Below are positions 1 through 6,717 of a stretch of 10,759 nucleotides of DNA, in pieces. The position numbers and the translations under genes are program-made. The stretch spans positions 1 through 10,759 of the forward strand of contig CAKUTY010000037.1 in assembly GCA_934692455.1 (NCBI GenBank). Reading direction: 5' to 3'. The notes under the pieces are model-generated. The model ran no database searches and was not told the origin of the DNA. It worked only from the letters and a program-made list of their open reading frames with translations. The DNA comes from an uncultured Erysipelotrichaceae bacterium (GTDB lineage Bacteria > Bacillota_I > Bacilli_A > Erysipelotrichales > Erysipelotrichaceae). Each line of letters starts with the position of its first letter. The stretch's first letter is position 1.

Positions 1-7
1 GTGTTAG

Positions 8-1321
8 ATGATTAAAGTATGCAAATTCGGTGGTAGCTCATTAGCTAATGCCACACAATATAAAAAGATTAAATCAATTGTAGAAAGTGATGATACAAGA
101 AAAGTTATTGTCGCTTCAGCATGTGGCAAGATTGATAAAAATGATCATAAGGTTACTGATTTGTTATATTTGTGTTTAGCTCATAAGAAATATGGGATGT
201 CTTATGATGACATCCTAGAGAAGATTTATCTTAAGCATAAGGCGATTATTGATGAATTAAATATTTCTTTTGACTTAGATAGTGAAATTGAAAAGATTAG
301 GGTGTTACTAGAAGCTAATAAGAATGATGATGAAGTAGTAGCTTATGGTGAGTTTCTTTCAAGTAGATTATTAGCTTTATATTTAAATGCTGAGTTTGTT
401 GATGCGCGTGATGTGATAAGTTTTAAATATGATGGCAGTATCGATATTGAAGAGACTTATAAGAAGTTTATGCCTCATTTAAATACTAATAAAAAGATTA
501 TAGTGCCAGGTTTTTATGGTGCTTTACCAAATGGTGTCTTAAGGTTAATGAGCAGAGGTGGCAGTGATATTACTGGTGCTTTGTTGGCTAATATATGTGA
601 TGCGAAGATGTATGAGAATTGGACTGATGTCAGTGGCATTTATGTATGCGATCCTCGTATTATCAATAGTCCTAAACAAATCAATATCATTACATATAGT
701 GAGTTAAGGGAAATGTCTTATATGGGAGCCAGTGTCTTACATGATGAGTCTATTTATCCTGTTAAGATTAAAAATATTCCTATTAATATTAAAAATACTA
801 ATAAGCCATTTGATCCAGGTACCATTATTGTAAGTAATGTAACTGATCAAGATAAGGCCTTACCTATTACAGGAATTACAGGAAGAAAAGATTTTATGGT
901 TATGAATATCGTTAAGTCTAATTCTAGTTCCGAGATTGGCTTTTTAAAGAAGGCTTTAGATATTTTTGAACATTATAAGATTCCGGTGGTTATGGTTACT
1001 ACTGGCATCGATTCTTTTTCTATCATTGTAGATAAAGAGGATATTAAGCATAATGCCTATGAATTATCTAATGAGATTAAGAATACCTTAAACTGTGAAG
1101 AAGTATCAATTTATGATAATTTATCACTTGTTTGTGTTGTAGGTAGGGGGATGAAAGAGCGTAAGGGTATTTCTGGTGAAATATTCTCGTTATTAGGTGA
1201 AAATGGAATTAATATTAGGACTATTTCTCAGGGTGCTGATGAAATTTCCATCTTAGTTGGTGTTGATGATGAAAACTATCAAAAGACAATAGAAGTTATA
1301 TATAAGAGGTTTATTAAATGA
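8..1321 (+). CDS. lysC: Aspartokinase (aspartate kinase)
   Basis: Cytoplasmic enzyme that phosphorylates L-aspartate with ATP, the first step towards lysine/diaminopimelate, threonine and methionine. The 437-residue protein opens with the kinase motif KFGGSS (residues 6-11). It has GEFLSSR (114-120), RGGSDITG (183-190) and a TDVSGIYVCDPR segment (206-217), all typical of the amino-acid kinase fold of aspartokinases. The C-terminal ~150 residues look like paired ACT regulatory domains, ending in GENGINIRTISQGADEISILVGV-like sequence, so feedback inhibition by an end product is expected; which one cannot be read. No homoserine dehydrogenase domain is fused on. The start is fixed because an in-frame TAG lies directly before the ATG at positions 5-7; that TAG may also be the end of an upstream gene. 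The stop overlaps the asd start as ATGA. The promoter lies outside the window. Confidence 0.95.
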   Translation: MIKVCKFGGSSLANATQYKKIKSIVESDDTRKVIVASACGKIDKNDHKVTDLLYLCLAHKKYGMSYDDILEKIYLKHKAIIDELNISFDLDSEIEKIRVLLEANKNDDEVVAYGEFLSSRLLALYLNAEFVDARDVISFKYDGSIDIEETYKKFMPHLNTNKKIIVPGFYGALPNGVLRLMSRGGSDITGALLANICDAKMYENWTDVSGIYVCDPRIINSPKQINIITYSELREMSYMGASVLHDESIYPVKIKNIPINIKNTNKPFDPGTIIVSNVTDQDKALPITGITGRKDFMVMNIVKSNSSSEIGFLKKALDIFEHYKIPVVMVTTGIDSFSIIVDKEDIKHNAYELSNEIKNTLNCEEVSIYDNLSLVCVVGRGMKERKGISGEIFSLLGENGINIRTISQGADEISILVGVDDENYQKTIEVIYKRFIK

Positions 1322-2301
1322 AAATAGGAATTTTAGGAGCTACAGGTGCTGTTGGTAGACAAATGCTAGATTGTCTAATTGAACAAGAGATTCCAGTGGA
1401 TGATTTAGTGTTGTTGGCAAGCAAAAAAAGTGCTGGGCAAATCATTAGATTCAAGGATAAGGATTATGAAGTAAAGGAAGTAAATCACGATTCTTTTAAG
1501 GGCTTGGATGTTGTCTTGGGTGCTAGTAGTAATGAAGTAGCTAAACAATACAAAGACGATATTGTAAAAGTGAAAGCTGTATTTATTGATAATTCAAGTG
1601 CATTTAGAATGGATGATGATGTTCCTTTGATTGTTCCTGAGATTAATGGAAATGATGTTAAGAAACATAAAGGGATTATTTCTAATCCTAATTGTTCCAC
1701 TATTATTACTTTGATGGCAATTAATGCGATTAATAAATTGTCTAAGGTTAAGGTAATGATAGCTTCTACTTATCAGGCTGTTTCCGGTGCTGGTAAGGGT
1801 GGTATTGATGAATTGAATAACGAGATTAATGATATTGAATATAAGCCTTCTGTTTTTCCATATACTATCGCTTATAACTGTATTCCTTGTATTGGTTCTT
1901 TGAAGGATAATTTATATACAAGTGAAGAGATGAAGATGGAAAATGAGGGTAAGAAGATTCTTCATAATGATGATTTGAGAGTTACTTGTACTTGTGTTAG
2001 AGTTCCAGTGCTTAGAAGTCATTGTATAAGTGTATCTTTAAAATGTGAAAGGCCATTGAGTGTAACGGAAGTTAGAGAAGCTTTAAGTAAAGAAAATGGT
2101 GTTATCTTATATGATGATGTCTTAGATAATAAGTATCCAATGCCACTTGTATCTAGTAATCAAGATAAGGTATATGTGGGTAGAATTAGAGAAGATAGAG
2201 TGTTGGATGGTGGCATTTCTTTATTCTGCTCAGGAGATCAGATTAGAAAGGGTGCTGCATCTAATGCGGTGCAGATAATCAAGTGTCTCTATGAAGATTA
2301 A
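1318..2301 (+). CDS. asd: Aspartate-semialdehyde dehydrogenase
   Basis: Reduces L-aspartyl-4-phosphate to aspartate semialdehyde with NADPH, directly after aspartokinase. The 327-residue protein starts with the nucleotide-binding loop GATGAVGR (7-14). The catalytic cysteine is C126 in SNPNCST. Other expected active-site residues are Q153 (TYQAVSGAGKGG), E203 and K206 in the EEMK motif, R228 in RVPV, and the catalytic histidine H235, seven residues after that arginine as in the family. The residues after the histidine read CISVSLK rather than the more usual SEAV-like sequence, a modest divergence. The ATG overlaps the lysC stop by four bases (ATGA), with AAGAGG about eight bases upstream inside lysC, so translation is probably coupled. 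Its last codons overlap the next gene by 11 bases. Confidence 0.95.
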   Translation: MKIGILGATGAVGRQMLDCLIEQEIPVDDLVLLASKKSAGQIIRFKDKDYEVKEVNHDSFKGLDVVLGASSNEVAKQYKDDIVKVKAVFIDNSSAFRMDDDVPLIVPEINGNDVKKHKGIISNPNCSTIITLMAINAINKLSKVKVMIASTYQAVSGAGKGGIDELNNEINDIEYKPSVFPYTIAYNCIPCIGSLKDNLYTSEEMKMENEGKKILHNDDLRVTCTCVRVPVLRSHCISVSLKCERPLSVTEVREALSKENGVILYDDVLDNKYPMPLVSSNQDKVYVGRIREDRVLDGGISLFCSGDQIRKGAASNAVQIIKCLYED

Positions 2302-2593
2302 ATTGATGAATTTAGATGATAATAAACAATTAATCGATTTATTGACTAAGCTAAATATTGAAATTGAATTTTTACCTACATATAAAGAGTTGGGTATGAT
2401 GGTATTGTGTGATTTTAATGAAAGTGATGCAGATTTTATACTAAAGACGCTTAGGATGACTGGTATTAAAGTTCCTTTAAAGGCGATTGAAACTGAAATC
2501 AACAAAAATTGGTCACCATCTTTTATGTATGACCAATTGTTAGAAGAATATTTGTATTATTTGAAGAAGTCTAGTGGTACATCTAGGTTATAG
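2291..2593 (+). CDS. Small protein resembling DUF3783, function unknown
   Basis: Encodes 100 residues with no signal peptide or membrane segment, so probably cytosolic. From memory, the C-terminal part (PLKAIETEINKNW, then a YDQLLEEY-like helix, residues about 62-91) resembles the conserved end of the DUF3783 family of Firmicutes, in which an ALKA.LT..N..W core is followed by an E/L/Y-rich helix. No biochemical function is known to me for that family. The start at 2291 lies inside asd (11-base overlap) and has no clear Shine-Dalgarno sequence; an in-frame ATG at 2306 is an alternative, so coupling to asd translation is likely. The 3' end overlaps the convergent regulator gene by 37 bases and contains what looks like that gene's terminator. 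Being the third gene of the lysC-asd unit hints at, but does not show, a link to aspartate metabolism. Confidence 0.75.
   Translation: MKIKLMNLDDNKQLIDLLTKLNIEIEFLPTYKELGMMVLCDFNESDADFILKTLRMTGIKVPLKAIETEINKNWSPSFMYDQLLEEYLYYLKKSSGTSRL
2504..2538 (-). terminator. Intrinsic terminator of the GntR gene, inside the opposing gene
   Basis: On the minus strand a 9-bp perfect stem (arms 2530-2538 and 2507-2515, AATTGGTCA / TGACCAATT) with a 14-base loop is followed by a run of T (complement of A 2504-2508). It begins about 18 bases after the GntR stop codon. The plus-strand reading of the same hairpin has no T-run, so it should act only on the minus strand. It lies wholly inside the coding sequence of the DUF3783-like gene. 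Confidence 0.65.
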
Positions 2594-3204
2594 AATTCAT
2601 AAAGGTGATCGATATCTATTTCGATGGCCTTTTTTTCATTTCCATTAATTAAGGCATTCGCAATTTCAATGTGTTGTTTAATATGTTCCACGTCTTCCAC
2701 ATCTGGCAAATTATTATGTAGTAATAAGAACTGAATCTTTAAAGATAAGTCATTTTGCATGGAAAGAAGTAATTCATTCTTTGAAAGTTCGCATAGATAT
2801 TCGTGAAATCTAGTATCTAATTTTCTTCTCTTTAGCCCATCATTATTTTCATAAGCTAAATAACAATTTTCAGCTATTTCCTTTAGTCTAAGAAAATCGT
2901 TTTTAGTACTATAAATAATAGCTAACTTGATAGCTAAGATGTCAAGCGATAACCTAATGACACCTATATCATTAATTTCTTTCTTAGAAAAAGAAGCTAT
3001 TTCAGCATAACGATTAGGATAGATCTTAAGTAGTCCTTGACTTTCAAGCTTACGCATGGCTTCTCTTATTGGTGTACGTGATGTTTGAAAGTTTAAAGCA
3101 AGACTGTTTTCAGTTATCTTATCATTAGGATTTAGTTCCCCATTAAATATTTGATCTAATAAATGTTGATATATTTCTTCACTAAGGGCTTTTTTATTTT
3201 CCAT
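2557..3204 (-). CDS. GntR-family transcriptional regulator, FCD (FadR-type) subfamily
   Basis: A 215-residue DNA-binding regulator. The N-terminal winged helix-turn-helix spans about residues 8-70, with the recognition part TSRTPIREAMRKLESQGLL (41-59). The C-terminal all-helical FCD ligand domain (about 75-205) has the expected metal-site pattern: D130 and H134 in DTRFH, H178 in HIEIANAL and H200 near the end. FCD regulators usually bind small organic acids, often with a metal; the ligand here cannot be read. The gene is divergent from the dehydrogenase-bioY unit, with palindromes between them, so it probably controls that unit and possibly itself. The only start is the ATG at 3202-3204; no good Shine-Dalgarno precedes it, which suggests low expression. 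A minus-strand promoter could not be placed with confidence. The 3' end overlaps the convergent gene by 37 bases. Confidence 0.92.
   Translation of the reverse strand: MENKKALSEEIYQHLLDQIFNGELNPNDKITENSLALNFQTSRTPIREAMRKLESQGLLKIYPNRYAEIASFSKKEINDIGVIRLSLDILAIKLAIIYSTKNDFLRLKEIAENCYLAYENNDGLKRRKLDTRFHEYLCELSKNELLLSMQNDLSLKIQFLLLHNNLPDVEDVEHIKQHIEIANALINGNEKKAIEIDIDHLYEFYNLDVPLDFFK
2601..2636 (+). terminator. Intrinsic terminator of the lysC-asd unit, inside the GntR gene
   Basis: AAAGGTGATCGA (2601-2612) pairs with TCGATGGCCTTT (2621-2632) apart from one G-T wobble and one G-G mismatch, with an 8-base loop, and runs into seven T (2630-2636). It starts eight bases after the stop of the DUF3783-like gene. 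It sits within the last codons of the opposing GntR gene and has no T-run on the minus strand. Confidence 0.65.
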
Positions 3205-3253
3205 GGAATTAATTGTATCAAATAATATGTCATAGATATATATTCTAACGTTA

Positions 3254-3282
3254 TTTAATGTATATACAAAAATTTGTATAAT
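3254..3282 (+). promoter_or_regulatory. Promoter of the dehydrogenase-bioY unit
   Basis: A perfect -10 TATAAT at 3277-3282 stands about 20 bases before the ribosome site AGAGGTGG (3289-3296). The -35 at 17-base spacing is a poor TTTAAT (3254-3259), so the promoter may be weak or need an activator. The -10 shares bases with the right arm of the 3263-3280 palindrome. Confidence 0.55.
3259..3280. promoter_or_regulatory. Probable GntR operator (two overlapping palindromes)
   Basis: TATACAAA (3263-3270), AA, TTTGTATA (3273-3280) is an 8+8 perfect inverted repeat. Its left arm overlaps a second perfect palindrome, TGTATATACA (3259-3268), whose GT-N4-AC shape fits the GT...AC half-site pattern common in FadR-type GntR operators. 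Together they give three GTATA/TATAC half sites in 22 bases. The right arm covers the -10 of the downstream unit, so a bound regulator should block transcription. Assignment to the adjacent GntR protein is inference from position and symmetry. Confidence 0.55.
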
Positions 3283-3302
3283 ATGATTAGAGGTGGAATA
3301 AA

Positions 3303-4382
3303 ATGGAAGAAATAAAACTTGATTTAGCGATTAAAATTGGCTGCGGTAGATATCGTCAAGAGGCTAATTTGATGGAAAAAGCTGGTGAAGAAATTAAAAG
3401 ATTCTCCAACAATGTTTTGATTGTAGCAGGTAAAAGAGCCTTTGATGCGGTTAAAGATAAATTGCTACCTTCTTTGGATAAAGAAGAAATTAGATATGAA
3501 ATAGTTATTCATACAGGTGCCTGTTGTTATGAGGCGGCTAAAGAATATAGTAATCTAATGATTGAAAAAGGATTGGATGAGGTAGTTGGCGTTGGCGGTG
3601 GCAAGATTATGGACTTATCTAAGGCAATCGCTGAATATGGCCATTTTGGCACTATCAATATTCCAACTAGTGCTTCAACTTGTGCTCCTTATACTTGTAT
3701 GAGTGTCATGTATACAAAAGAGGGTGGTAAGAAGGATTGTTGGCGTTATGAGCATGAGCTTGATGCCTTGCTGATTGATAATGATGTGATTGAGGCTTGT
3801 CCTTCTAGATATAATGCGGCTGGTATTTTGGATGCCATGGCTAAAAAGATCGAGATTCAACATGGTCAAAAAGAGATGCTTCTTAAGAATAATGAAATTA
3901 AGCGTTTTGCGGCATATAAGATGGCTGAATATTCTTATGAGATGTTGAAGGAAAATGGAAGGGCTGCTTTTATTGAACATGATAAGAAGGCTATTAATGA
4001 TGTTACTTATATTGCGGTTGCCTATACTGGTGCTATCGCGAATATGACTCAAAGTTTTGGTCAATCAGCTATCGCCCATAGTTTTTATGACTGTGTACGT
4101 ACTTTATTTACTAAAGAAGCTATTGATTACTTGCATGGTGAAATTGTAGCGGTTGGTATGATTCCCCAATTGTATTTCAATGAAGATTATGAAGAAATTA
4201 ATAGCTTAATTGAATATATGAAGTCATTTAATATGCCAACAACTTTAAGGGAAATTGGTATTGAACCAAGTAAAGAGAATGTTGATAAGATTAAACAATA
4301 CTTATTAGATTCGCCTTATATTGAAGATAGAGAAGATAATGTTACTAAACTGGATGAGGCATTAAAGACTATTTTGATATAA
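3303..4382 (+). CDS. Glycerol dehydrogenase-like (GldA-family) metal-dependent alcohol dehydrogenase
   Basis: A 359-residue cytoplasmic oxidoreductase of the group III/iron-containing alcohol dehydrogenase superfamily, closest in pattern to NAD-dependent glycerol dehydrogenase. The nucleotide motif GVGGGKIMDLSK covers 96-107 (GGGK 98-101, D104). The expected metal ligands are present: D177 in GILDAMAK, H259 in SAIAHSF and H278 in LHGE, at the spacing seen in GldA. The loop that reads STDAP in typical glycerol dehydrogenases reads STCAP here (125-129), so a substrate-pocket Asp is replaced by Cys127. The true substrate may therefore be another diol, hydroxyketone or hydroxy acid, and I give no symbol. 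The start is supported by AGAGGTGG six bases upstream. The gene is followed after 31 bases by bioY with no terminator between, so the two probably share a transcript controlled by the divergent GntR regulator. Confidence 0.85.
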   Translation: MEEIKLDLAIKIGCGRYRQEANLMEKAGEEIKRFSNNVLIVAGKRAFDAVKDKLLPSLDKEEIRYEIVIHTGACCYEAAKEYSNLMIEKGLDEVVGVGGGKIMDLSKAIAEYGHFGTINIPTSASTCAPYTCMSVMYTKEGGKKDCWRYEHELDALLIDNDVIEACPSRYNAAGILDAMAKKIEIQHGQKEMLLKNNEIKRFAAYKMAEYSYEMLKENGRAAFIEHDKKAINDVTYIAVAYTGAIANMTQSFGQSAIAHSFYDCVRTLFTKEAIDYLHGEIVAVGMIPQLYFNEDYEEINSLIEYMKSFNMPTTLREIGIEPSKENVDKIKQYLLDSPYIEDREDNVTKLDEALKTILI

Positions 4383-4413
4383 TTCTACAGTATTAATTTT
4401 TTAGGGGGATTTT

Positions 4414-4923
4414 ATGAAAACGAAAAGATTAGTATTGATATCACTATTTGCAGCTTTAATGGCTGTTGTCTCACCTTTTTCTATTAAGATAGGTCCTATT
4501 CCGTTATCTTTTGCGACTTTGATGGTTATGCTTACATCATTTGTTCTAGGTAATAAGGATGGTGTAATTGTGGTATTTGTATATATCTTATTAGCTTTAT
4601 TTGGCATTCCGGTATTGAGTGGCTTTAAATCAGGGGCGGCTGCCTTATTTGGAATGACAGGTGGTTATATCTTTGGTTATCTTCCATTAGCTTTCTTATC
4701 TAGTTATTTTGGCTATGATAACTGGAAAAATAAGATGCTAGGAATGTTATTAGGTACAATAGTCTTATATGTTTTTGGTACCTTTTGGTTTATGGTTTAT
4801 ACTCATACTGCATTATGGCCTTCATTACTTGCGTGTGTATTACCTTTTTTACCAGGTGATTTTATTAAGATGATGATTGTTGTCTTGACTGAAGAGAGAC
4901 TTAGAAAAATATTAAAGAAATAG
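4414..4923 (+). CDS. bioY: BioY biotin uptake protein (ECF transporter S component)
   Basis: Integral membrane protein of 169 residues that binds biotin outside the cell and passes it inward, usually with the shared energising module EcfA-EcfA'-EcfT, whose genes are not in this window. About six hydrophobic segments are visible. Family marks include IPLSFATLMVML (29-40), LFGIPVLSGF followed by G-rich ALFGMTGGYIFGY (77-89), and LPFLPGDFIKM near the C-terminus, where D149 and K152 match the acidic/basic pair placed in the biotin pocket of BioY proteins. The length is slightly short but normal. AGGGGGA (4403-4409) precedes the ATG. No BirA-type operator is visible upstream. The gene directly precedes an operon for a biotin enzyme and a biotin ligase, which supports the substrate. 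Confidence 0.92.
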   Translation: MKTKRLVLISLFAALMAVVSPFSIKIGPIPLSFATLMVMLTSFVLGNKDGVIVVFVYILLALFGIPVLSGFKSGAAALFGMTGGYIFGYLPLAFLSSYFGYDNWKNKMLGMLLGTIVLYVFGTFWFMVYTHTALWPSLLACVLPFLPGDFIKMMIVVLTEERLRKILKK

Positions 4924-4936
4924 TAAAAATGGAATG

Positions 4937-4966
4937 AACTACTCTATAGGGGGTAGTTTTTCTTTT
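4937..4966 (+). terminator. Intrinsic terminator after bioY
   Basis: AACTACTC (4937-4944) pairs with GGGTAGTT (4951-4958), one G-T wobble, 6-base loop, followed by TTTTTCTTTT. It lies 13 bases after the bioY stop and separates the dehydrogenase-bioY unit from the pckA operon. Confidence 0.8.
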
Positions 4967-4973
4967 ATGTGAA

Positions 4974-4987
4974 GTTAAGCGCTTTCA
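4974..4987. promoter_or_regulatory. cre-like site (CcpA carbon catabolite control)
   Basis: GTTAAGCGCTTTCA matches the Bacillus cre consensus TGWAARCGYTWNCW at 12 of 14 positions, with mismatches only at the first two; the AAGCGCTT core is a perfect palindrome. It lies just upstream of the promoter elements for pckA, a gluconeogenic/fermentative gene for which sugar-dependent control is expected. CcpA itself is not in the window. Confidence 0.6.
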
Positions 4988-5009
4988 TTTTTTGTATAAA
5001 ATGACAAAA

Positions 5010-5055
5010 TTGACAGGCTTTTTATTTGTGAAAATATTAATCTTTGGATTATAAT
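5010..5055 (+). promoter_or_regulatory. Promoter region of the pckA-oad-birA operon
   Basis: The better-spaced pair is TTGTGA (5026-5031), 18 bases, then a perfect TATAAT (5050-5055). A consensus -35 TTGACA at 5010-5015 with TATTAA at 5035-5040 (19 bases) is a second candidate. I cannot tell which is used, or whether both are. The cre-like site sits 22-50 bases upstream of these elements. Confidence 0.55.
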
Positions 5056-5088
5056 AAACCGTGAAATTGTTTTCTATATTGAAGACAA

Positions 5089-5095
5089 GGGGAGG
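5089..5095 (+). promoter_or_regulatory. Strong ribosome binding site that decides the pckA start
   Basis: GGGGAGG lies 8 bases before the ATG at 5104 but only 5 before an in-frame TTG at 5101. Spacing and codon both favour ATG 5104. Confidence 0.75.
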
Positions 5096-5103
5096 AAATT
5101 TTG

Positions 5104-6708
5104 ATGAAGAATATTGATTTAGGAGTTTATGGAATTTCAGATGTTAAGGAAGTGGTTTACAATCCTTCATATGAATTCTTGTATGCTGAAGAAACTAAGC
5201 CTGAATTAGAAGGTTATGAAAAGGGCAAGGAAACTAGTCTTGGTGCTGTTAATGTAATGACTGGCATTTATACAGGTAGGTCTCCTAAGGATAAATATAT
5301 TGTCATGGATGAAAATTCTAAGGATACTGTATGGTGGACTAGTAAGGATTATCCAAATGATAACCACCCTATGAGCGAAGAAACTTGGAATACAGTCAAG
5401 GAAATCGCTAAGAAGGAATTAAGTGGCAAGCGTTTATTTGTCGTTGATGCGTTCTGTGGTGCTAATACAGATACAAGAATGGCTGTTAGATTCATTGTTG
5501 AAGTAGCTTGGCAAGCACATTTCGTTAAGAATATGTTTATTGAACCTAGTGCAGAAGAATTAGAAAACTTTGAACCTGATTTCGTTGTTTATAATGCTTC
5601 TAAGGCTAGCGTTGAAAATTATGAAGAATTAGGTTTACATTCTAAGACTTGTGTAGCTTTCAATATCACAAGTAAGGAACAAGTAATCATCAATACTTGG
5701 TATGGTGGTGAAATGAAGAAGGGTATGTTCTCTATGATGAACTACTTCTTGCCTCTAAAGGGTATTGCAAGTATGCACTGTTCAGCTAATACAGATATGA
5801 ACAAGGAAAATACTGCAATCTTCTTTGGCTTATCTGGTACTGGTAAGACTACATTGTCTACAGATCCTAAGCGTTTATTGATCGGTGATGATGAACATGG
5901 TTGGGATGATAATGGCGTGTTCAACCTTGAAGGTGGTTGTTATGCTAAGGTTATCAACCTTGATAAAGAGTCTGAACCAGATATTTATAATGCGATTAGA
6001 AGAGATGCATTACTTGAAAATGTTACTGTTGCTGATAATGGTGAAATTGATTTCGCTGATAAGAGTGTAACAGAGAATACTCGTGTATCTTATCCGATTG
6101 ATCATATTAATAATATCGTTACTCCAGTTTCTAGTGCTCCTGCTGCTAAGAGTGTTATTTTCTTGAGTGCTGATGCCTTTGGTGTATTACCTCCAGTTTC
6201 AATTCTTACTCCAGAACAAACTAAGTATTATTTCTTAAGTGGTTTTACTGCTAAGTTGGCTGGTACTGAAAGAGGTATTACTGAGCCTACTCCAACTTTC
6301 TCAGCTTGTTTTGGTCAAGCGTTCCTTGAGTTACATCCTACAAAGTATGCAACTGAGTTAGTTAAGAAGATGGAAAAATCTAATGCGAAGGCATATTTAG
6401 TTAATACTGGTTGGAATGGTACTGGTAAGCGTATTTCTATTAAGGATACTCGTGGTATTATCGATGCTATCTTGAATCATGATATTGATAATGCACCTAC
6501 GAAGAAGATTCCTTACTTTGATTTTGAAGTTCCAACTGAATTAAAGGGTGTTGATACTCATATCTTAGATCCTCGTGATACTTATGAAAATTCTGAAATG
6601 TGGGATGAAAAAGCTAAGGATTTAGCTAATAGATTCATCAACAATTTCAAGAAGTATGAAACAAATGATGAGGGTAAGGCTTTAGTTGAGGCTGGTCCTA
6701 AGCTATAA
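5104..6708 (+). CDS. pckA: Phosphoenolpyruvate carboxykinase (ATP)
   Basis: Interconverts oxaloacetate + ATP and PEP + CO2 + ADP in the cytoplasm. The 534-residue length is typical of the ATP-type enzyme. Visible motifs, numbered from the ATG at 5104: TGRSPKDK (57-64, substrate Arg59), GGEMKKG (201-207, metal-site Lys), MHCSANT (224-230, metal-site His225), P-loop GLSGTGKT (242-249), and the kinase-2 type segment IGDDEHGW (260-267, Asp262/263). RVSYPIDHI further on is also conserved. By eye, lysine is almost always AAG (only about four AAA), unlike birA at the operon end, and the Shine-Dalgarno is strong, so high expression is likely. It heads an operon with oxaloacetate decarboxylase, nine bases before oadA, which links both enzymes through oxaloacetate. 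Direction in vivo cannot be read from sequence. Control by CcpA is suggested by the upstream cre-like site. Confidence 0.97.
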   Translation: MKNIDLGVYGISDVKEVVYNPSYEFLYAEETKPELEGYEKGKETSLGAVNVMTGIYTGRSPKDKYIVMDENSKDTVWWTSKDYPNDNHPMSEETWNTVKEIAKKELSGKRLFVVDAFCGANTDTRMAVRFIVEVAWQAHFVKNMFIEPSAEELENFEPDFVVYNASKASVENYEELGLHSKTCVAFNITSKEQVIINTWYGGEMKKGMFSMMNYFLPLKGIASMHCSANTDMNKENTAIFFGLSGTGKTTLSTDPKRLLIGDDEHGWDDNGVFNLEGGCYAKVINLDKESEPDIYNAIRRDALLENVTVADNGEIDFADKSVTENTRVSYPIDHINNIVTPVSSAPAAKSVIFLSADAFGVLPPVSILTPEQTKYYFLSGFTAKLAGTERGITEPTPTFSACFGQAFLELHPTKYATELVKKMEKSNAKAYLVNTGWNGTGKRISIKDTRGIIDAILNHDIDNAPTKKIPYFDFEVPTELKGVDTHILDPRDTYENSEMWDEKAKDLANRFINNFKKYETNDEGKALVEAGPKL

Positions 6709-6717
6709 GGTGTAAAT

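Noticed and set aside
1485..1700. Open frame of 71 codons on the minus strand within asd
   Set aside because: It lies wholly inside a well-supported gene, has no recognisable protein family and no ribosome site was noted. The same applies to similar frames inside lysC-asd, the dehydrogenase, pckA, oadA and birA.
4991..4998. TTTGTATA upstream of pckA as a second GntR operator
   Set aside because: Only a single half site identical to one arm at 3273-3280; in DNA this AT-rich an 8-base match is expected by chance.
5101..5103. TTG start for pckA
   Set aside because: It is only five bases from the Shine-Dalgarno and is followed at once by an ATG with better spacing.
5885..6070. Open frame of 61 codons in another frame inside pckA
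   Set aside because: Its low-complexity Met/Leu-rich translation is typical of a shadow of the real gene.
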